From: Phytohabitans rumicis
Lineage (GTDB): Bacteria > Actinomycetota > Actinomycetes > Mycobacteriales > Micromonosporaceae
Length of the DNA stretch: 64,000 bases
Direction: 5' to 3'
NCBI RefSeq assembly: GCF_011764445.1
Contig: NZ_BLPG01000001.1
Coordinates: 248,001-312,000 of the forward strand
Position 1 is the first letter of the stretch, and each line of letters starts with the position of its first letter. The notes beneath the pieces are model-generated. The model worked only from the letters and a program-made list of their open reading frames with translations, had not been told where the DNA came from and did not search any database. Shown here piece after piece: positions 16,805-25,768 of this stretch. Position numbers and translations under genes: made by a program.

Positions 16805-17512
16805 GTGCCTCGCCAGCCGCTCGTCATCGCCGTCGCCCAGCCCCGGACCATCGCGTACGACGTCGCCGCGAACGCGGTCGCGCACGCCGACGCGGTCCGG
16901 ACGGCGCGGGCGCGGGTCGTGGTCTTCCCCGAGCTCTCCCTGACCGGGTACGAGCTGGACGCACCCGCGGTCGCCGGCGACGACGCTCGGCTGGCGCCGA
17001 TCGTCCGGGCGTGCGCCGAGACCGGGGCGACGGCGCTGGTGGGCGCTCCGGTCGAGGACGGGTCGGGGCGCGAGCACATCGCGATGCTCGCCGTCGGCGG
17101 CGACGGTGCCCAGGTGGTGTACCGGAAGGTGTACGTACACGAGTCCGAGGAGCGGTTCAGTCCCGGCGACGGGCCCGCGGTGCTCGAGGTCGACGGCTGG
17201 CGGCTGGGCCTGGCCATCTGTCGCGACACCCGCTTCGCGGAGCACGACGCCGCCACCGCGGCCCTGGGCATGGACGTCTACGTCGCCGCCGTCCTCGACC
17301 ACGCCAGCCAAGCGCACGTGCCGGTCGAGCGGGCGCAGCGCGTCATCGCCGACCACGGCGTCTGGGTGGCCACCGCGAGCTACGCGGGGTCCACCGGCGG
17401 CGGCTTCGACCAGGCGGCCGGCGGCTCGGCGATATGGGCCCCCGACGGCCGGACACTAGCGCAAGCCGGCCCCGAGCCCGGCCACGTCATCCACGCACTC
17501 CTGACCCCCTAA
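16805..17512 (+). CDS. Carbon-nitrogen hydrolase (nitrilase superfamily)
   Basis: A 235-residue amidase-fold enzyme with the nitrilase-superfamily triad: Glu in VVFPELSLTGYE, Lys in VYRKVYVHESE and Cys in LAICRDTRF. It probably hydrolyses a carboxamide or a similar C-N bond in the cytoplasm. The cysteine context (CRDTRF) differs from the CyDxRFPE of plant-type nitrilases, so a true nitrile substrate is doubtful. The GTG at 16805 is divergent from the oligopeptidase start, 81 bases apart. At the 3' side it is followed by the second palindromic repeat. Confidence 0.85.
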   Translation: MPRQPLVIAVAQPRTIAYDVAANAVAHADAVRTARARVVVFPELSLTGYELDAPAVAGDDARLAPIVRACAETGATALVGAPVEDGSGREHIAMLAVGGDGAQVVYRKVYVHESEERFSPGDGPAVLEVDGWRLGLAICRDTRFAEHDAATAALGMDVYVAAVLDHASQAHVPVERAQRVIADHGVWVATASYAGSTGGGFDQAAGGSAIWAPDGRTLAQAGPEPGHVIHALLTP

Positions 17513-17540
17513 CCCCTCGCGCGCCGCACCTCGCGCCGCG

Positions 17541-17644
17541 CGTCGATCAAGGATTTTCGCGTCGATCAAGGGCAAACGGCCGCGCTTTGATCTCCGATCC
17601 ACGACCGTTTGCCCTTGATCGGCGAGGAAGTCCTTGATCGACGA
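17541..17644. repeat. Dispersed palindromic repeat, copy 2 (most complete)
   Basis: A 104-base, almost fully symmetrical element. Both ends read CGTCGATCAAGGA inward from their own strand, and an inner pair of arms contains GATCAAGGGCAAACGG. The centre has TTTGATCTCCGATCC. It lies between two convergent genes (17512 and 17703), where it could also serve as a two-way terminator. It matches the copies near 4.1 kb and 59.0 kb. Confidence 0.8.
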
Positions 17645-17702
17645 CGCGGGCGAGGTGCGCGGCGCGGGCGGCGCGGGCGGGGTGGGCGGACGGCGAGGCG
17701 GT

Positions 17703-18472
17703 CTACGGGGCGGAGAGGGTGGCGGAGATCGACTGAGCCGCGGTGGTCAGGGCCGCCACGACCTCGGTCATCCGGCGCGCGGAGTGGCGCACGCTGGGCA
17801 TGGACACGGACACGGCGGCGACCGTCTCGCCGTTCGCGTCCGTCACACCGCGACCGACGGCCACCACGCCGCGCTCGGAACGCTCCAGGTTCAGCGCGAC
17901 TCCGCTACGCCGGATGGCACGCAACTCGGTGCGCAGCTGGGCCAGGTCCGGGCGTTCCTCGGACCCGTCCGTGGGGCGGGCGCGTAGAGCGCGGCCAGTT
18001 CGTCGTCGGTGAGGGCGGCCAGCAGGACCAGGCCGCCGGTCACCAGGTGTGCGGGGAAGACCATGCCCTCGCGGTTGCCCACCCGCAGCGCCTGCGAGCA
18101 CTCGACCGAGGCGATGAACCGCGCGGTCCGGCCGGTACGGATGCTGACGTTCGCCGTCTCGTCGAGCGCGTCGACGAGCGCCCGCAGCGGGCCGAGCGCG
18201 GCGGCCCGGATGGCCCCGACGTTCGACTGCGTCTGGGCGGCGATCTCCAGGACCGGGCCGACCCGGTAGGAGCGGTCCTCGTTCTGGACCGCGAAGTCCC
18301 GGTAGACCAGCGTGGAGAGCAGCCGGTGGGCGGTGGACCGGGCCACGCCGAGCCGGTCCGCCGCCGCGGAGACCGTGAGCGGGCCTTCGACCTGCAGGAT
18401 CACCGCGAGCTGCAGCGCATGGTCGGCGCTGGTCACGCCGTATGCCGGCGGGTTTTTCATCGGCTTGGCCAC
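17703..18472 (-). pseudogene. IclR family regulator of the gentisate genes, one-base frameshift
   Basis: An IclR-type regulator read in two frames. Residues from the GTG at 18472 include the winged helix-turn-helix (GPLTVSAAADRLGVARSTAH) and most of the effector domain, up to ALYAPAP. The remaining part (PDLAQLRTELRAIRRSGVAL through the stop at 17703) is in the neighbouring frame. Adding one G to the G4 run at 17973-17976 joins them into a normal 256-residue protein, the usual family length. This is either a genuine inactivating deletion or a sequencing error. The gene is divergent from the gentisate dioxygenase, and an inverted repeat in between is a candidate operator. Confidence 0.85.
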
Positions 18473-18497
18473 GTGACTCTCCCGGTGCTGTTCCGCT

Positions 18498-18515
18498 GAA
18501 CAGAATCTACTGTTC
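18498..18515. promoter_or_regulatory. Candidate IclR operator
   Basis: Inverted repeat GAACAG-N6-CTGTTC in the 73-base gap between the IclR and gentisate dioxygenase starts. A second GAAC/GTTC pairing (GTTCCGCTGAAC) overlaps its left arm. Position and symmetry suit control of both genes. Confidence 0.5.
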
Positions 18516-18545
18516 CTGAGCGGTGGGGCGGCGCACGGTGCTGGT

Positions 18546-19681
18546 ATGACTGACTCCCCTGTCCGGCTGACGGCCGAGGACCGGCCCGATCAGCCGCCGG
18601 TGACGCCGGAGCTGGAGGACCTCTACCGCGGTTTCGAGAAGGCCCTGCTGGTGCCGCTGTGGACCCGGATCGGGGACCTGATGCCGCAGCACCCCCGTTC
18701 CAAGGCGCAGCCGCACCGGTGGGAGTGGAAGGCGCTGCTCGACGTGGCGAGCCGGTCCGGCGACCTCGTTCCGGTGGGGCGGGGCGGGGAACGCCGCGCG
18801 ATCGCGCTGGCCAACCCGGGCCTGGGGGCAGGCCGTACGCCACTGCGACCCTGTGGGCCGCCATCCAGTACCTGATGCCCGGCGAGGACGCGCCCGAGCA
18901 CCGGCACACCCAGAACGCCTTCCGGTTCGTCGTCGAAGGCCAAGGCGTGTGGACCGTCGTGGAGCGCGACCCGGTGCCGATGCGCCGCGGTGACTTCCTG
19001 CCGCAGGCCGGCATGAACTGGCACGCCCACCACAACGCGGCCGACGAGCCGATGGCCTGGATCGACGGCCTCGACATCCCCTTCCAGTACGACGTGGAGG
19101 CGCAGTTCTTCGACTTCGGCCGGGACGGGCTGTCCGAGCATGAGCACAGCACACCCGACCGGTCCCGGGCGGAACGCCTCTGGGGTCACCCGGGCCTGGC
19201 CCCGGTCTCCCAGCTCCGGCCGATCGAGGGCACCCCGCTGCTGCGCTACCGCTGGGAGGACACCGACGCCGCGCTGACCGACCAGCTCGACCTGGAGCGC
19301 GAGGGCCACCCCGGCACCGTCGAGCCCGGCCACGCGCTCGTGCGGTACACCAACCCCACCACCGCCGCGGACGTCCTGCCGACCATCCGCGCGCAGTTCC
19401 ACCGCGTCCGGCGCGGCGCGGAGACCGCCCCGCGCCGCGAGACGGGCTCGTCGGTCTACCAGGTGTTCGACGGTTCGGGCCGGGTACGCGTGGGCGACGT
19501 GTCCTGGTCGGTCCAGCGCGGCGACCTGTTCGTCGTCCCGTCCTGGATGCCGCTGTCGGTCCGGTCCGAGGCGTCCGCGTCCGACTCCGACTCCGGCGCG
19601 CTCGACCTGTTCCAGTTCAGCGACGCGCCCATCCTCGCCAAGCTCAACCTCTTCCGCTCGCACGTCGAGGAACCCGCGTGA
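18546..19681 (+). pseudogene. Gentisate 1,2-dioxygenase, one-base frameshift
   Basis: A bicupin ring-cleaving dioxygenase that opens gentisate (2,5-dihydroxybenzoate) to maleylpyruvate using Fe(II). The first about 94 codons (LYRGFEKALLVPLWTRIGDL, then QPHRWEWKALL) are in one frame; the rest, with the metal-binding cupin motif EHRHTQNAFRFVVEG, is in another. Adding one G to the G5 run at 18824-18828 restores GLGGRPYATATLWAAIQY and a 378-residue protein, normal for the family. The start ATG at 18546 is clear. The stop overlaps the following isomerase by GTGA. As written it is broken; the intact flanking sequence suggests a sequencing error. Confidence 0.88.
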
Positions 19682-20322
19682 GGGACCTGGCGACGACGCT
19701 GGCCTGGGTCGCCGAGGGCACCGCGCTGTGCCGTACGGCCGCCGCCGGCCTCGACGAGGCGTCGTACGGCGCGCCCTCACGGCTGCCCGGCTGGACCCGC
19801 AAGCACGTCGTCGCCCACCTGGCCGGCAACGCCGAGGCCATCGGCAACCTCGTGCACTGGGCGCGCACCGGGGAGCCGACCCCGATGTACCGCTCGCCGG
19901 AGCAGCGCGGCGCGGCCATCGAGGCGGGCGCCCGGCTGCCCGCCGACCGGCTCACCGCGTGGTTCGAGCGGTCCGCGCGGGCGCTGGCCGACGCGATGGC
20001 CGCGCTGACCGAGGACCAGTGGCGGGCGTCGGTGGTCACCGCCCAGGGGCGGACCGTCCCGGCGAGCGAGACGCCGTGGATGCGCGGCCGGGAGGTCATG
20101 GTGCACGCGGTCGACCTGGGCACCGGGGTACGGTTCGCCGACCTGCCGGAGCCGTTCCTCGCCGAGCTCCGGGCCGACATCCGCACCAAGCGTGGCGCGG
20201 ATGCCGTCCCGGCCGTACGCGGCGACCCGGCGGAGGTCACCGCGTACCTGGCCGGCCGCCCCTACACCGGCGTGACCGCGACCGACGGCTCCCCCGCCGA
20301 GCCCCTGCCGCCATGGCTGTGA
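19678..20322 (+). CDS. Mycothiol-dependent maleylpyruvate isomerase family protein
   Basis: A 214-residue DinB/MDMPI-fold enzyme. In this family a zinc ion is held by three residues, seen here as His in VVAHLAGNAEAI and Glu and His in GREVMVHAVDLG. It isomerises maleylpyruvate to fumarylpyruvate with mycothiol as cofactor, the step after gentisate dioxygenase, so the gene order supports the function. The GTG start overlaps the dioxygenase stop by four bases. The next enzyme, fumarylpyruvate hydrolase, is not in this window. Its presence implies a mycothiol-producing actinomycete. Confidence 0.9.
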   Translation: MRDLATTLAWVAEGTALCRTAAAGLDEASYGAPSRLPGWTRKHVVAHLAGNAEAIGNLVHWARTGEPTPMYRSPEQRGAAIEAGARLPADRLTAWFERSARALADAMAALTEDQWRASVVTAQGRTVPASETPWMRGREVMVHAVDLGTGVRFADLPEPFLAELRADIRTKRGADAVPAVRGDPAEVTAYLAGRPYTGVTATDGSPAEPLPPWL

Positions 20323-20328
20323 TCGGGG

Positions 20329-21405
20329 TCAGGGGCTGGTGCAGGTGACGCCGCTGGGCGCCAGAGCGCCGTTCCCGGAGCCGACGTAGCCGAACGTCGT
20401 GGTGCCGTCCCCGGCGATCGTGCCGTTGTACGCCGCGTTTCGCACGCTGACCGCGCCGCTGGTGCCGGTGTTGACGCCGTTCCACAGGTTGGTGATGGCG
20501 TGCCCGGCGGGCAGCGTCATCCGGACCGTCCATCCGGTGATCGGCGTGGTCCGGCTGTTGCGCACGGTCAGCTCGGCCTGGAAGCCGCCGCTCCACGCGT
20601 TGACCGTCCGGTAGGAGGCCAGGCAGGCGCCTCCCGACGGCGGCGGTGAGGTCGGCGGCGACGACGTCGGCGGTGCGGACGTCGCCGGCGTGGTCGGCGG
20701 TGGCGTGCCGGTGGTGAGGCTGTCCGGCACCGACCGCAGCGCGTTGTACCAGACGGCGGCCATCTTGTCGTAGCCGCCGGCGTTCGGGTGTACGCCGTCG
20801 GCCAGGTCGGCGGTGGTCAGCGCGTTGTACATGTCCACCAGGTGCACGCGCTGTCCGGCGTTCACCTTTTGCTGCACGATCCCGGGGATCGCCGCGTTGA
20901 ACGTCCGCACCTGGGAGTCGGCACCCGACAGCGGGATGATCGTCGCGACGAACACGATGGTCCCCGGTGCGGTGCTGGCGATGCGGTCGAGCAATGTGGA
21001 CAGTCTGCTCGGCGCGCCGGCGGAGGCGCTCCACATGTCGTTGGTGCCGATGTGCAGCAGCACGGTGCGGGGTGTCGTGGCCCGCAGCCAGTTGACGACG
21101 TTCGCGTCGATCTGGGCGATCGTCCATCCCGAGTGGCCCTGGTGGTCGTGGTCGCCGAGGGAGGCCGGCCCGTTGAACTGCGATCCGACGAAGTCCACCC
21201 GGTAGCTTCCCGCGACGAGCCGCTGCCAGAGGCCGATCCGGTAGCCGCCGGGCACGTTGAGCCCATCGGTGATCGAGTCGCCGAGCGGCATCACGCGGAC
21301 CCCGCCGTTCGACTCGGCGCTGGCCGTACCGGAGGCGAAGACCGCCGCGCCGGCCAGCAGGACCGCGGCCGCGACGACCGCGAGGAGGCGTCCTGGTCGT
21401 TTCAT
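20329..21405 (-). CDS. Secreted SGNH/GDSL esterase with CBM2
   Basis: A 358-residue exported esterase, probably removing acetyl groups from xylan. A signal peptide of about 30 residues is followed by the SGNH domain: Ser44 in PLGDSITDG, block III GTND, and the Asp/His pair in DGVHPNAGG. A Pro/Thr/Ser linker leads to a family 2 carbohydrate-binding module of about 100 residues with its typical WSGGFQAELTVRN and a cysteine near each end. It is the last gene of the GH62-CE15-esterase operon, starting 20 bases after the previous stop. It converges on the maleylpyruvate isomerase gene with six bases between. Confidence 0.9.
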   Translation of the reverse strand: MKRPGRLLAVVAAAVLLAGAAVFASGTASAESNGGVRVMPLGDSITDGLNVPGGYRIGLWQRLVAGSYRVDFVGSQFNGPASLGDHDHQGHSGWTIAQIDANVVNWLRATTPRTVLLHIGTNDMWSASAGAPSRLSTLLDRIASTAPGTIVFVATIIPLSGADSQVRTFNAAIPGIVQQKVNAGQRVHLVDMYNALTTADLADGVHPNAGGYDKMAAVWYNALRSVPDSLTTGTPPPTTPATSAPPTSSPPTSPPPSGGACLASYRTVNAWSGGFQAELTVRNSRTTPITGWTVRMTLPAGHAITNLWNGVNTGTSGAVSVRNAAYNGTIAGDGTTTFGYVGSGNGALAPSGVTCTSP

Positions 21406-21425
21406 GAAATAGCTCCTTCCTCAGG

Positions 21426-23021
21426 TCACGGGCTGGTGCAGGTGAGGGTCGGCGTCGACGGGCTGCCGGTGCCGAGGAACCCGAACGTGGTGCTCGCGTT
21501 CGCGGCGAGGCTGCCGTTGTAGGTGGCGTTGCGGACCGTCGCGGCGCCGCCCGAGACGGTGTACGTGCCGTTCCACAGCTGGCTGATCGTCGTACCGGCG
21601 GGCAGCGCCCAGCGGACCGTCCAGCCGTTGATGGCCGCGGTGCCGGCGCGGACCGTCACCTCGCCCTGGTAGCCACCGGACCAGGCGTTGACCGTCCGGT
21701 ACGTGGCGCCGCAGGCGCCGACCGGCGCGGAGGTCGTCGGCGGTGCGCTCGTGGGTGGGGCGCTCGTGGGTGGCGCGCTGGTGGGCGGTGACGAAGTGGG
21801 CGGTGCGCTGGTGGGGCCGCCACCGGACGGGATGGTCCACGGGATCTGGGCCGTCGTCGGCGCCGGGTACGGCACGGTGTCGAACGTGCGCGAGACCGCC
21901 AGCCCCTTGACGTACTTGTCGGCGAAGTCCATGACCGCGTTGTAGTCGTTGATGTCGATCTGATGGCCGCCCGACCGGTAGGCGACCCCGATCCGGTCCC
22001 GCGCGCCCAGATACTGGTACACCATCTGGGCGGCCCGGTAGCTCAGGCCGGTGCCCTGCGGATTGGTCCGGATGTCCGAACCCTCGGTGCCGTTGGTGAT
22101 CAGCAGGGGCCGGGGCGCCAGCAGCGCGCCCAGCGAGTTCTGGTCGATCGGCAGCCGGGTGGCCTGGTTGCGGAACGTGGCGAACCGCGGAGTGAACCAG
22201 TACGCCGCGCCGAGGATGTCGTTGAGCGTCTCGTCGTTGCTGCCGCCGGTGAAGAAGAACCGGTAGTTGCCCATCCCCGCGGTGCCGGCCGAGCCCGGGA
22301 CCGTCAGCGCGATCCGGTCGTCGAACGCGCCGGCCACGACGGCGGCCTTGCCGTAGCGGGAGTAGCCGGACACGCCGACCTTGGTGACGTCGATCTGCGG
22401 TACGGCGCCCAGGGCGTCCAGGGTGCGGTGCACGCCCCAGGCCCAGGCCATCAGCACGCCGGTGTCCACAGTGGTGCCGTTGGCCGTCCAGAACGCGCCG
22501 GTCTTGGCGGTGCTGTCCGAGGCGATGCTGTTCGGGTCGATGCTGACCTCGGCGTACCCGCGGTTGGTGGCGGTGGCGGCGAGCGGGTTGAGCATGATGA
22601 TGGCCGGGAACGGACCGTTGCCGCTGGGCAGCCGCAGTGTCGCGTTGAACGACGCGGTCCGCCCGTTCGCCTGCACGGTGACGGTCAGCGTGTTGCCGTT
22701 GCGCGTGCCGGTGACGCTGGTCGGTGCCGGCGGCAGGTGCCCGTACTCGTAGTACTGCAGCAGTTCGCGCAGCTGCTCCCGGCGGCAGTTCCAGTCCGCG
22801 GAACTCGTCAGGCGCGTACCGTCGTAGAACTTGAAGGGGTCGGGCAGCTCGCTGACGACGGGCAGTGCGCCCGCCTCGGGCAGCGAGCCGGGCAGTGCGG
22901 GGCAGGCCGCGGCGCCGGCGGTGATGGGCGCGGCGGCGAGGACGGCGACGGCACCGGCCGCCGCGAGCAGGCCGGCCAGGCCCAGGACGAGCCCGCGCCG
23001 GGTACGGGTAACGCTGGTCAT
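21426..23021 (-). CDS. Secreted glucuronoyl esterase-like protein (CE15) with CBM2
   Basis: A 531-residue secreted hydrolase. After the signal peptide comes a CE15-like alpha/beta-hydrolase domain with GVSGYSRYGKAA (family motif GCSRxGK, Cys replaced by Tyr here) and a likely catalytic His in GGHQIDIND. CE15 enzymes cut the ester between glucuronoxylan and lignin alcohols. A long repetitive linker (TSAPP repeated) leads to a C-terminal CBM2 (NAWSGGYQGEVTVR). It lies 16 bases after the GH62 stop, clearly one operon. The loss of the Cys in the motif is seen in some bacterial members and may affect substrate choice. Confidence 0.87.
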   Translation of the reverse strand: MTSVTRTRRGLVLGLAGLLAAAGAVAVLAAAPITAGAAACPALPGSLPEAGALPVVSELPDPFKFYDGTRLTSSADWNCRREQLRELLQYYEYGHLPPAPTSVTGTRNGNTLTVTVQANGRTASFNATLRLPSGNGPFPAIIMLNPLAATATNRGYAEVSIDPNSIASDSTAKTGAFWTANGTTVDTGVLMAWAWGVHRTLDALGAVPQIDVTKVGVSGYSRYGKAAVVAGAFDDRIALTVPGSAGTAGMGNYRFFFTGGSNDETLNDILGAAYWFTPRFATFRNQATRLPIDQNSLGALLAPRPLLITNGTEGSDIRTNPQGTGLSYRAAQMVYQYLGARDRIGVAYRSGGHQIDINDYNAVMDFADKYVKGLAVSRTFDTVPYPAPTTAQIPWTIPSGGGPTSAPPTSSPPTSAPPTSAPPTSAPPTTSAPVGACGATYRTVNAWSGGYQGEVTVRAGTAAINGWTVRWALPAGTTISQLWNGTYTVSGGAATVRNATYNGSLAANASTTFGFLGTGSPSTPTLTCTSP

Positions 23022-23037
23022 CGAGCTGCCCTCCCGT

Positions 23038-24498
23038 TCAGCAGGTGGAGTTGGTCTGGGTGAGCAGGCCGAGCCGCCAGGGCAGGCTGTTGTAGTCGCC
23101 GCCGGCGGCCGGATCGAGGCCCTGGTACACGTAGCGCATGTTGCAGGGGCTGATCGTCAGCGTCTGGTCGGTGCCGGCGCGGAGCATCTCGCCGTGGCTG
23201 ATGTCGCGGGTCCACGCGGTGCCGGAGAAGGTGACGTTGTTGGCCCGGGCGAACGGGTTGCTTTCGGTGTTGGCCAGCGAGGTCCACGGACCGGCGATGC
23301 TGGTGGACGTCCAGGAGCGGAACCAGCGCTTGCCGTCGGAGCCGATGGCCTCGATGAGCAGCAGGTACAGGTTGGTGCCCTGGACCTTGTAGACGTTGCT
23401 GGCCTCGAAGAGGTTGTTGCGGTTGGAGTCCTGCATGGCGATGACGGTGTTGGAGTCGAAGCCGTTGGGGAAGTTCGCCAGCGTGGTCTGCGACCGGTAG
23501 AGGTGCCCGTTGTCGTCGGAGGAGAACAGGTAGCAGTTGGCGGTGTCGCAGATGACCCACATGTCGACCCAGTAACCGCTGCCGATGTTCTGCTGGATGA
23601 TGGCGGGCATGCCGGAGTAGAAGTTCCGGGGCGCGGTCCAGCCGTTCGGGTTGCTGATGTCGGTGTTGGTGGAGTACGCGGCGTTGCCGTTCTGGTAGAC
23701 CAGGTACCACAGGTTCTGCGGCGCGAAGAAGAACACCTGGGGTGCGGCCCGGTAGCCGGTGCCGATCGGTGAGCGGTCCAGGTAGTAGTGGGTGGCCGCG
23801 GCGGCCTGTGCCCAGTCGGTGAAGTTCAGGTACACCAGGTTGTAGCCGGAGGAGTTCGCGGTCGAGGCGAACACGTGCCAGCGGCCGTTGGCGTACACCA
23901 CCGAGGGGTCCTTGATCCCGGCGATGTTGTGCGTGGCGTCCGACTTCGGCGAGATCAGCACGCCGCTGGAGCTCCACCGGTAACTGGCCGGCAGGCTACC
24001 CGTGGGCGGCGGCGTGGTGGGCGGCGCCGACGTGGGCGGGGCGCTGGTCGGCGGGGCGGTCGTGGGCGGTCCGGTGGTGGGGTTGACCACCCCGCCGGTG
24101 CACGCGGTGCCGTTGAGCGTGAACGCCGTCGGCACCGGGTTGCTGCCCGTCCACGCGCCGTTGAACCCGAACGACACCGTCGCGTTGGTCGCGATGCTGC
24201 CGTTGTACGACATGTTGACGGCGGTGACCTGCGCACCCGACTGGGTGGGGGTCGCGTTCCACATCTGCGTGACGGTCTGGCCTGCGCCGAAGCTCCACAC
24301 CAGACGCCACGAGGTGACCGCGTCGCCGAGGTTGGTGATGGCCACGTTGGCGCCGAAGCCGCCCTGCCATTGGCTGCTGATCGTGTAGGCGACCCGGCAG
24401 CCGGCCGCCGCCTGCGCGGTGGCCACGGTCAGGCCGGTGACCGCCAGTACGGCGGCCGCACCGGCGGCCAGCAGCGAGGTGATTCGTTTCCGGGGCAT
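23038..24498 (-). CDS. Secreted GH62 alpha-L-arabinofuranosidase with N-terminal CBM2
   Basis: A 486-residue enzyme that removes arabinose side chains from arabinoxylan. Order: signal peptide, CBM2 at about residues 33-133 (SQWQGGFGANVAITN), Pro/Thr linker, then the GH62 five-bladed propeller with IKDPSVVYANGRWHVFAS, FFAPQNLWYLVYQ and MWVICDTANCYLFSSDD. The start ATG at 24498 has GGAGACAGGA just upstream; the open frame beyond it belongs to the antisense of the LacI gene. First gene of the minus-strand xylan operon. Two candidate operators precede it, at 24516-24529 and 24608-24633. Confidence 0.92.
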   Translation of the reverse strand: MPRKRITSLLAAGAAAVLAVTGLTVATAQAAAGCRVAYTISSQWQGGFGANVAITNLGDAVTSWRLVWSFGAGQTVTQMWNATPTQSGAQVTAVNMSYNGSIATNATVSFGFNGAWTGSNPVPTAFTLNGTACTGGVVNPTTGPPTTAPPTSAPPTSAPPTTPPPTGSLPASYRWSSSGVLISPKSDATHNIAGIKDPSVVYANGRWHVFASTANSSGYNLVYLNFTDWAQAAAATHYYLDRSPIGTGYRAAPQVFFFAPQNLWYLVYQNGNAAYSTNTDISNPNGWTAPRNFYSGMPAIIQQNIGSGYWVDMWVICDTANCYLFSSDDNGHLYRSQTTLANFPNGFDSNTVIAMQDSNRNNLFEASNVYKVQGTNLYLLLIEAIGSDGKRWFRSWTSTSIAGPWTSLANTESNPFARANNVTFSGTAWTRDISHGEMLRAGTDQTLTISPCNMRYVYQGLDPAAGGDYNSLPWRLGLLTQTNSTC

Positions 24499-24515
24499 TC
24501 CTGTCTCCGTTCCGC

Positions 24516-24529
24516 TGTTAGCGTGAACA
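24516..24529. promoter_or_regulatory. Possible LacI-type operator near the GH62 start
   Basis: TGTTAGCGTGAACA is an imperfect palindrome (10 of 14 positions symmetrical) with the central CG step common in LacI-family operators. It sits 18 bases upstream of the GH62 ATG, so a bound protein would block transcription or initiation. Confidence 0.4.
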
Positions 24530-24607
24530 ATCTGCGGCTGCCCAGACCGCCGTCGGCGAGGCGCGTGGCGGTCAGGGGTTTGCCCTTCACCCATCCGCCC
24601 GGCTCGC

Positions 24608-24633
24608 GAAACAGTTGCAAGTATCGATGGAAA
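24608..24633 (-). promoter_or_regulatory. Shared 26-bp xylan-locus element, copy A (GH62 operon)
   Basis: On the minus strand it reads TTTCC then ATCGATACTTGCAACTG then TTTC. It matches copy B (25769-25794) at 25 of 26 positions and has the same orientation relative to the gene it precedes. It lies 109 bases upstream of the GH62 start, in the gap after the LacI stop. A conserved element at both operons implies one shared regulator or promoter type. Confidence 0.7.
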
Positions 24634-24653
24634 GCCTTCCGGCCGCAAGCCCC

Positions 24654-25697
24654 TCAGCGGTCGCGGGGCGGGGCGGTGCTGCCGCGCACCATGAGCGTGG
24701 TCGGCAGCTCGACGCGGGTCTGGCTGGGGACCTCGCCGTCGACGAACGCCAGCACCAGCGCGGCCGCGGCGGCACCCATCTCGTCGAACGGCTGCCGGAC
24801 CGTGGTCAACGGCGGCCCGCACCAATGGCTGCAATCCAGGTCGTCGAACCCGATCACGCTCAGATCGTCCGGAATGGACAGCCGGGCCAGCCGGGCGGCC
24901 TCGTAGACGCCGAGGGCCTGCAGGTCGTTGCCGCAGACGACCGCGGTCGGCCGATCCGCCAGGCCGAGCAGGTCCCGCCCCAGCGCCAGGCCCTCCTCGA
25001 AGAAGAACTCGCCGTTGCGGACCAGTCGGCCCTCCAGCGGTACGCCGGCGGCGTCCATCGCCGCCCGGCACGCCTCCAGCCGGGCCCGCGCGGCCAGCGA
25101 GTTGACCGGCCCACCGATCACCGCGATGCGTCGATGGCCCAGCAGCAGCAGGTGCCGGGCGGCCGCCACCCCGCCGCTCCAGTTCGCCGCCCCGACCGAC
25201 GGCACCGCCTCCGGCGGGATCCCCGCCGGGTCCAGCGCCACCATCGGGATGCCGCTGGCCGACAGCAGGGCGTGATCCTGCGGAGTGAAGTACGAGTGCG
25301 CCGCGATCACCCCGACCGGCCGCCGCGCCAGCAGTTGGTCGGCCCAGGTGCGCGATTTCGACCCCGGCATGGACACGTCGGTGAACCCCACCACCAGGTC
25401 CCGCTGCCGGACGACGCGCTCCACACCGCGCAGGATCGAGATGCCCAGATGGCTCTCCAGGCCGAAGAACACCACCTCGACGCTCGCCGCCGGCACCGCC
25501 ACGTTCGGCCGCCGGTAGCCGTGCTCCTGAAGCAGCGCCTCCACCTGCCGGCGCGTCTCCGACGCCACACCGGAACGGCCGTTGAGCACCCTCGACACCG
25601 TCGGCGTCGACACGCCCGCCAGTCGGGCGATCACCGCCATCGTCGGTGCACCCCGACGCACACCACGCCGGTTGCCATCCGGGTGCATCCCCGCCAT
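24654..25697 (-). CDS. LacI family regulator of the xylan locus
   Basis: A 347-residue repressor. The N-terminal helix-turn-helix reads TMAVIARLAGVSTPTVSRVL, with the hinge helix after it, then a periplasmic-binding-like sugar sensor domain ending RGSTAPPRD. It stands between two oppositely directed xylan operons and probably senses a xylo-oligosaccharide. Its own upstream region holds a near-palindrome GGAAAGCGCTATCC (25718-25731) and copy B of the shared element, so autoregulation is likely. It may also be co-transcribed with the GH62 operon, which lies downstream on the same strand. Confidence 0.92.
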   Translation of the reverse strand: MAGMHPDGNRRGVRRGAPTMAVIARLAGVSTPTVSRVLNGRSGVASETRRQVEALLQEHGYRRPNVAVPAASVEVVFFGLESHLGISILRGVERVVRQRDLVVGFTDVSMPGSKSRTWADQLLARRPVGVIAAHSYFTPQDHALLSASGIPMVALDPAGIPPEAVPSVGAANWSGGVAAARHLLLLGHRRIAVIGGPVNSLAARARLEACRAAMDAAGVPLEGRLVRNGEFFFEEGLALGRDLLGLADRPTAVVCGNDLQALGVYEAARLARLSIPDDLSVIGFDDLDCSHWCGPPLTTVRQPFDEMGAAAAALVLAFVDGEVPSQTRVELPTTLMVRGSTAPPRDR

Positions 25698-25717
25698 CGC
25701 CGCAGTCTACGGCAGCC

Positions 25718-25731
25718 GGAAAGCGCTATCC
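25718..25731. promoter_or_regulatory. Candidate LacI operator
   Basis: GGAAAGCGCTATCC, symmetrical at 12 of 14 positions around a central GCGC, the classic LacI-family form. It is 20 bases upstream of the lacI start and between it and the CE1 esterase gene. Confidence 0.5.
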
Positions 25732-25768
25732 ATGAACGTCGCTGCCTGACGCCTTGCTAAGCAAATGA

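Noticed and set aside
18546-18875. A separate 109-residue gene before the gentisate dioxygenase frame
   Set aside because: Its sequence is the natural N-terminus of the dioxygenase; the split comes from the one-base shift at 18824-18828.
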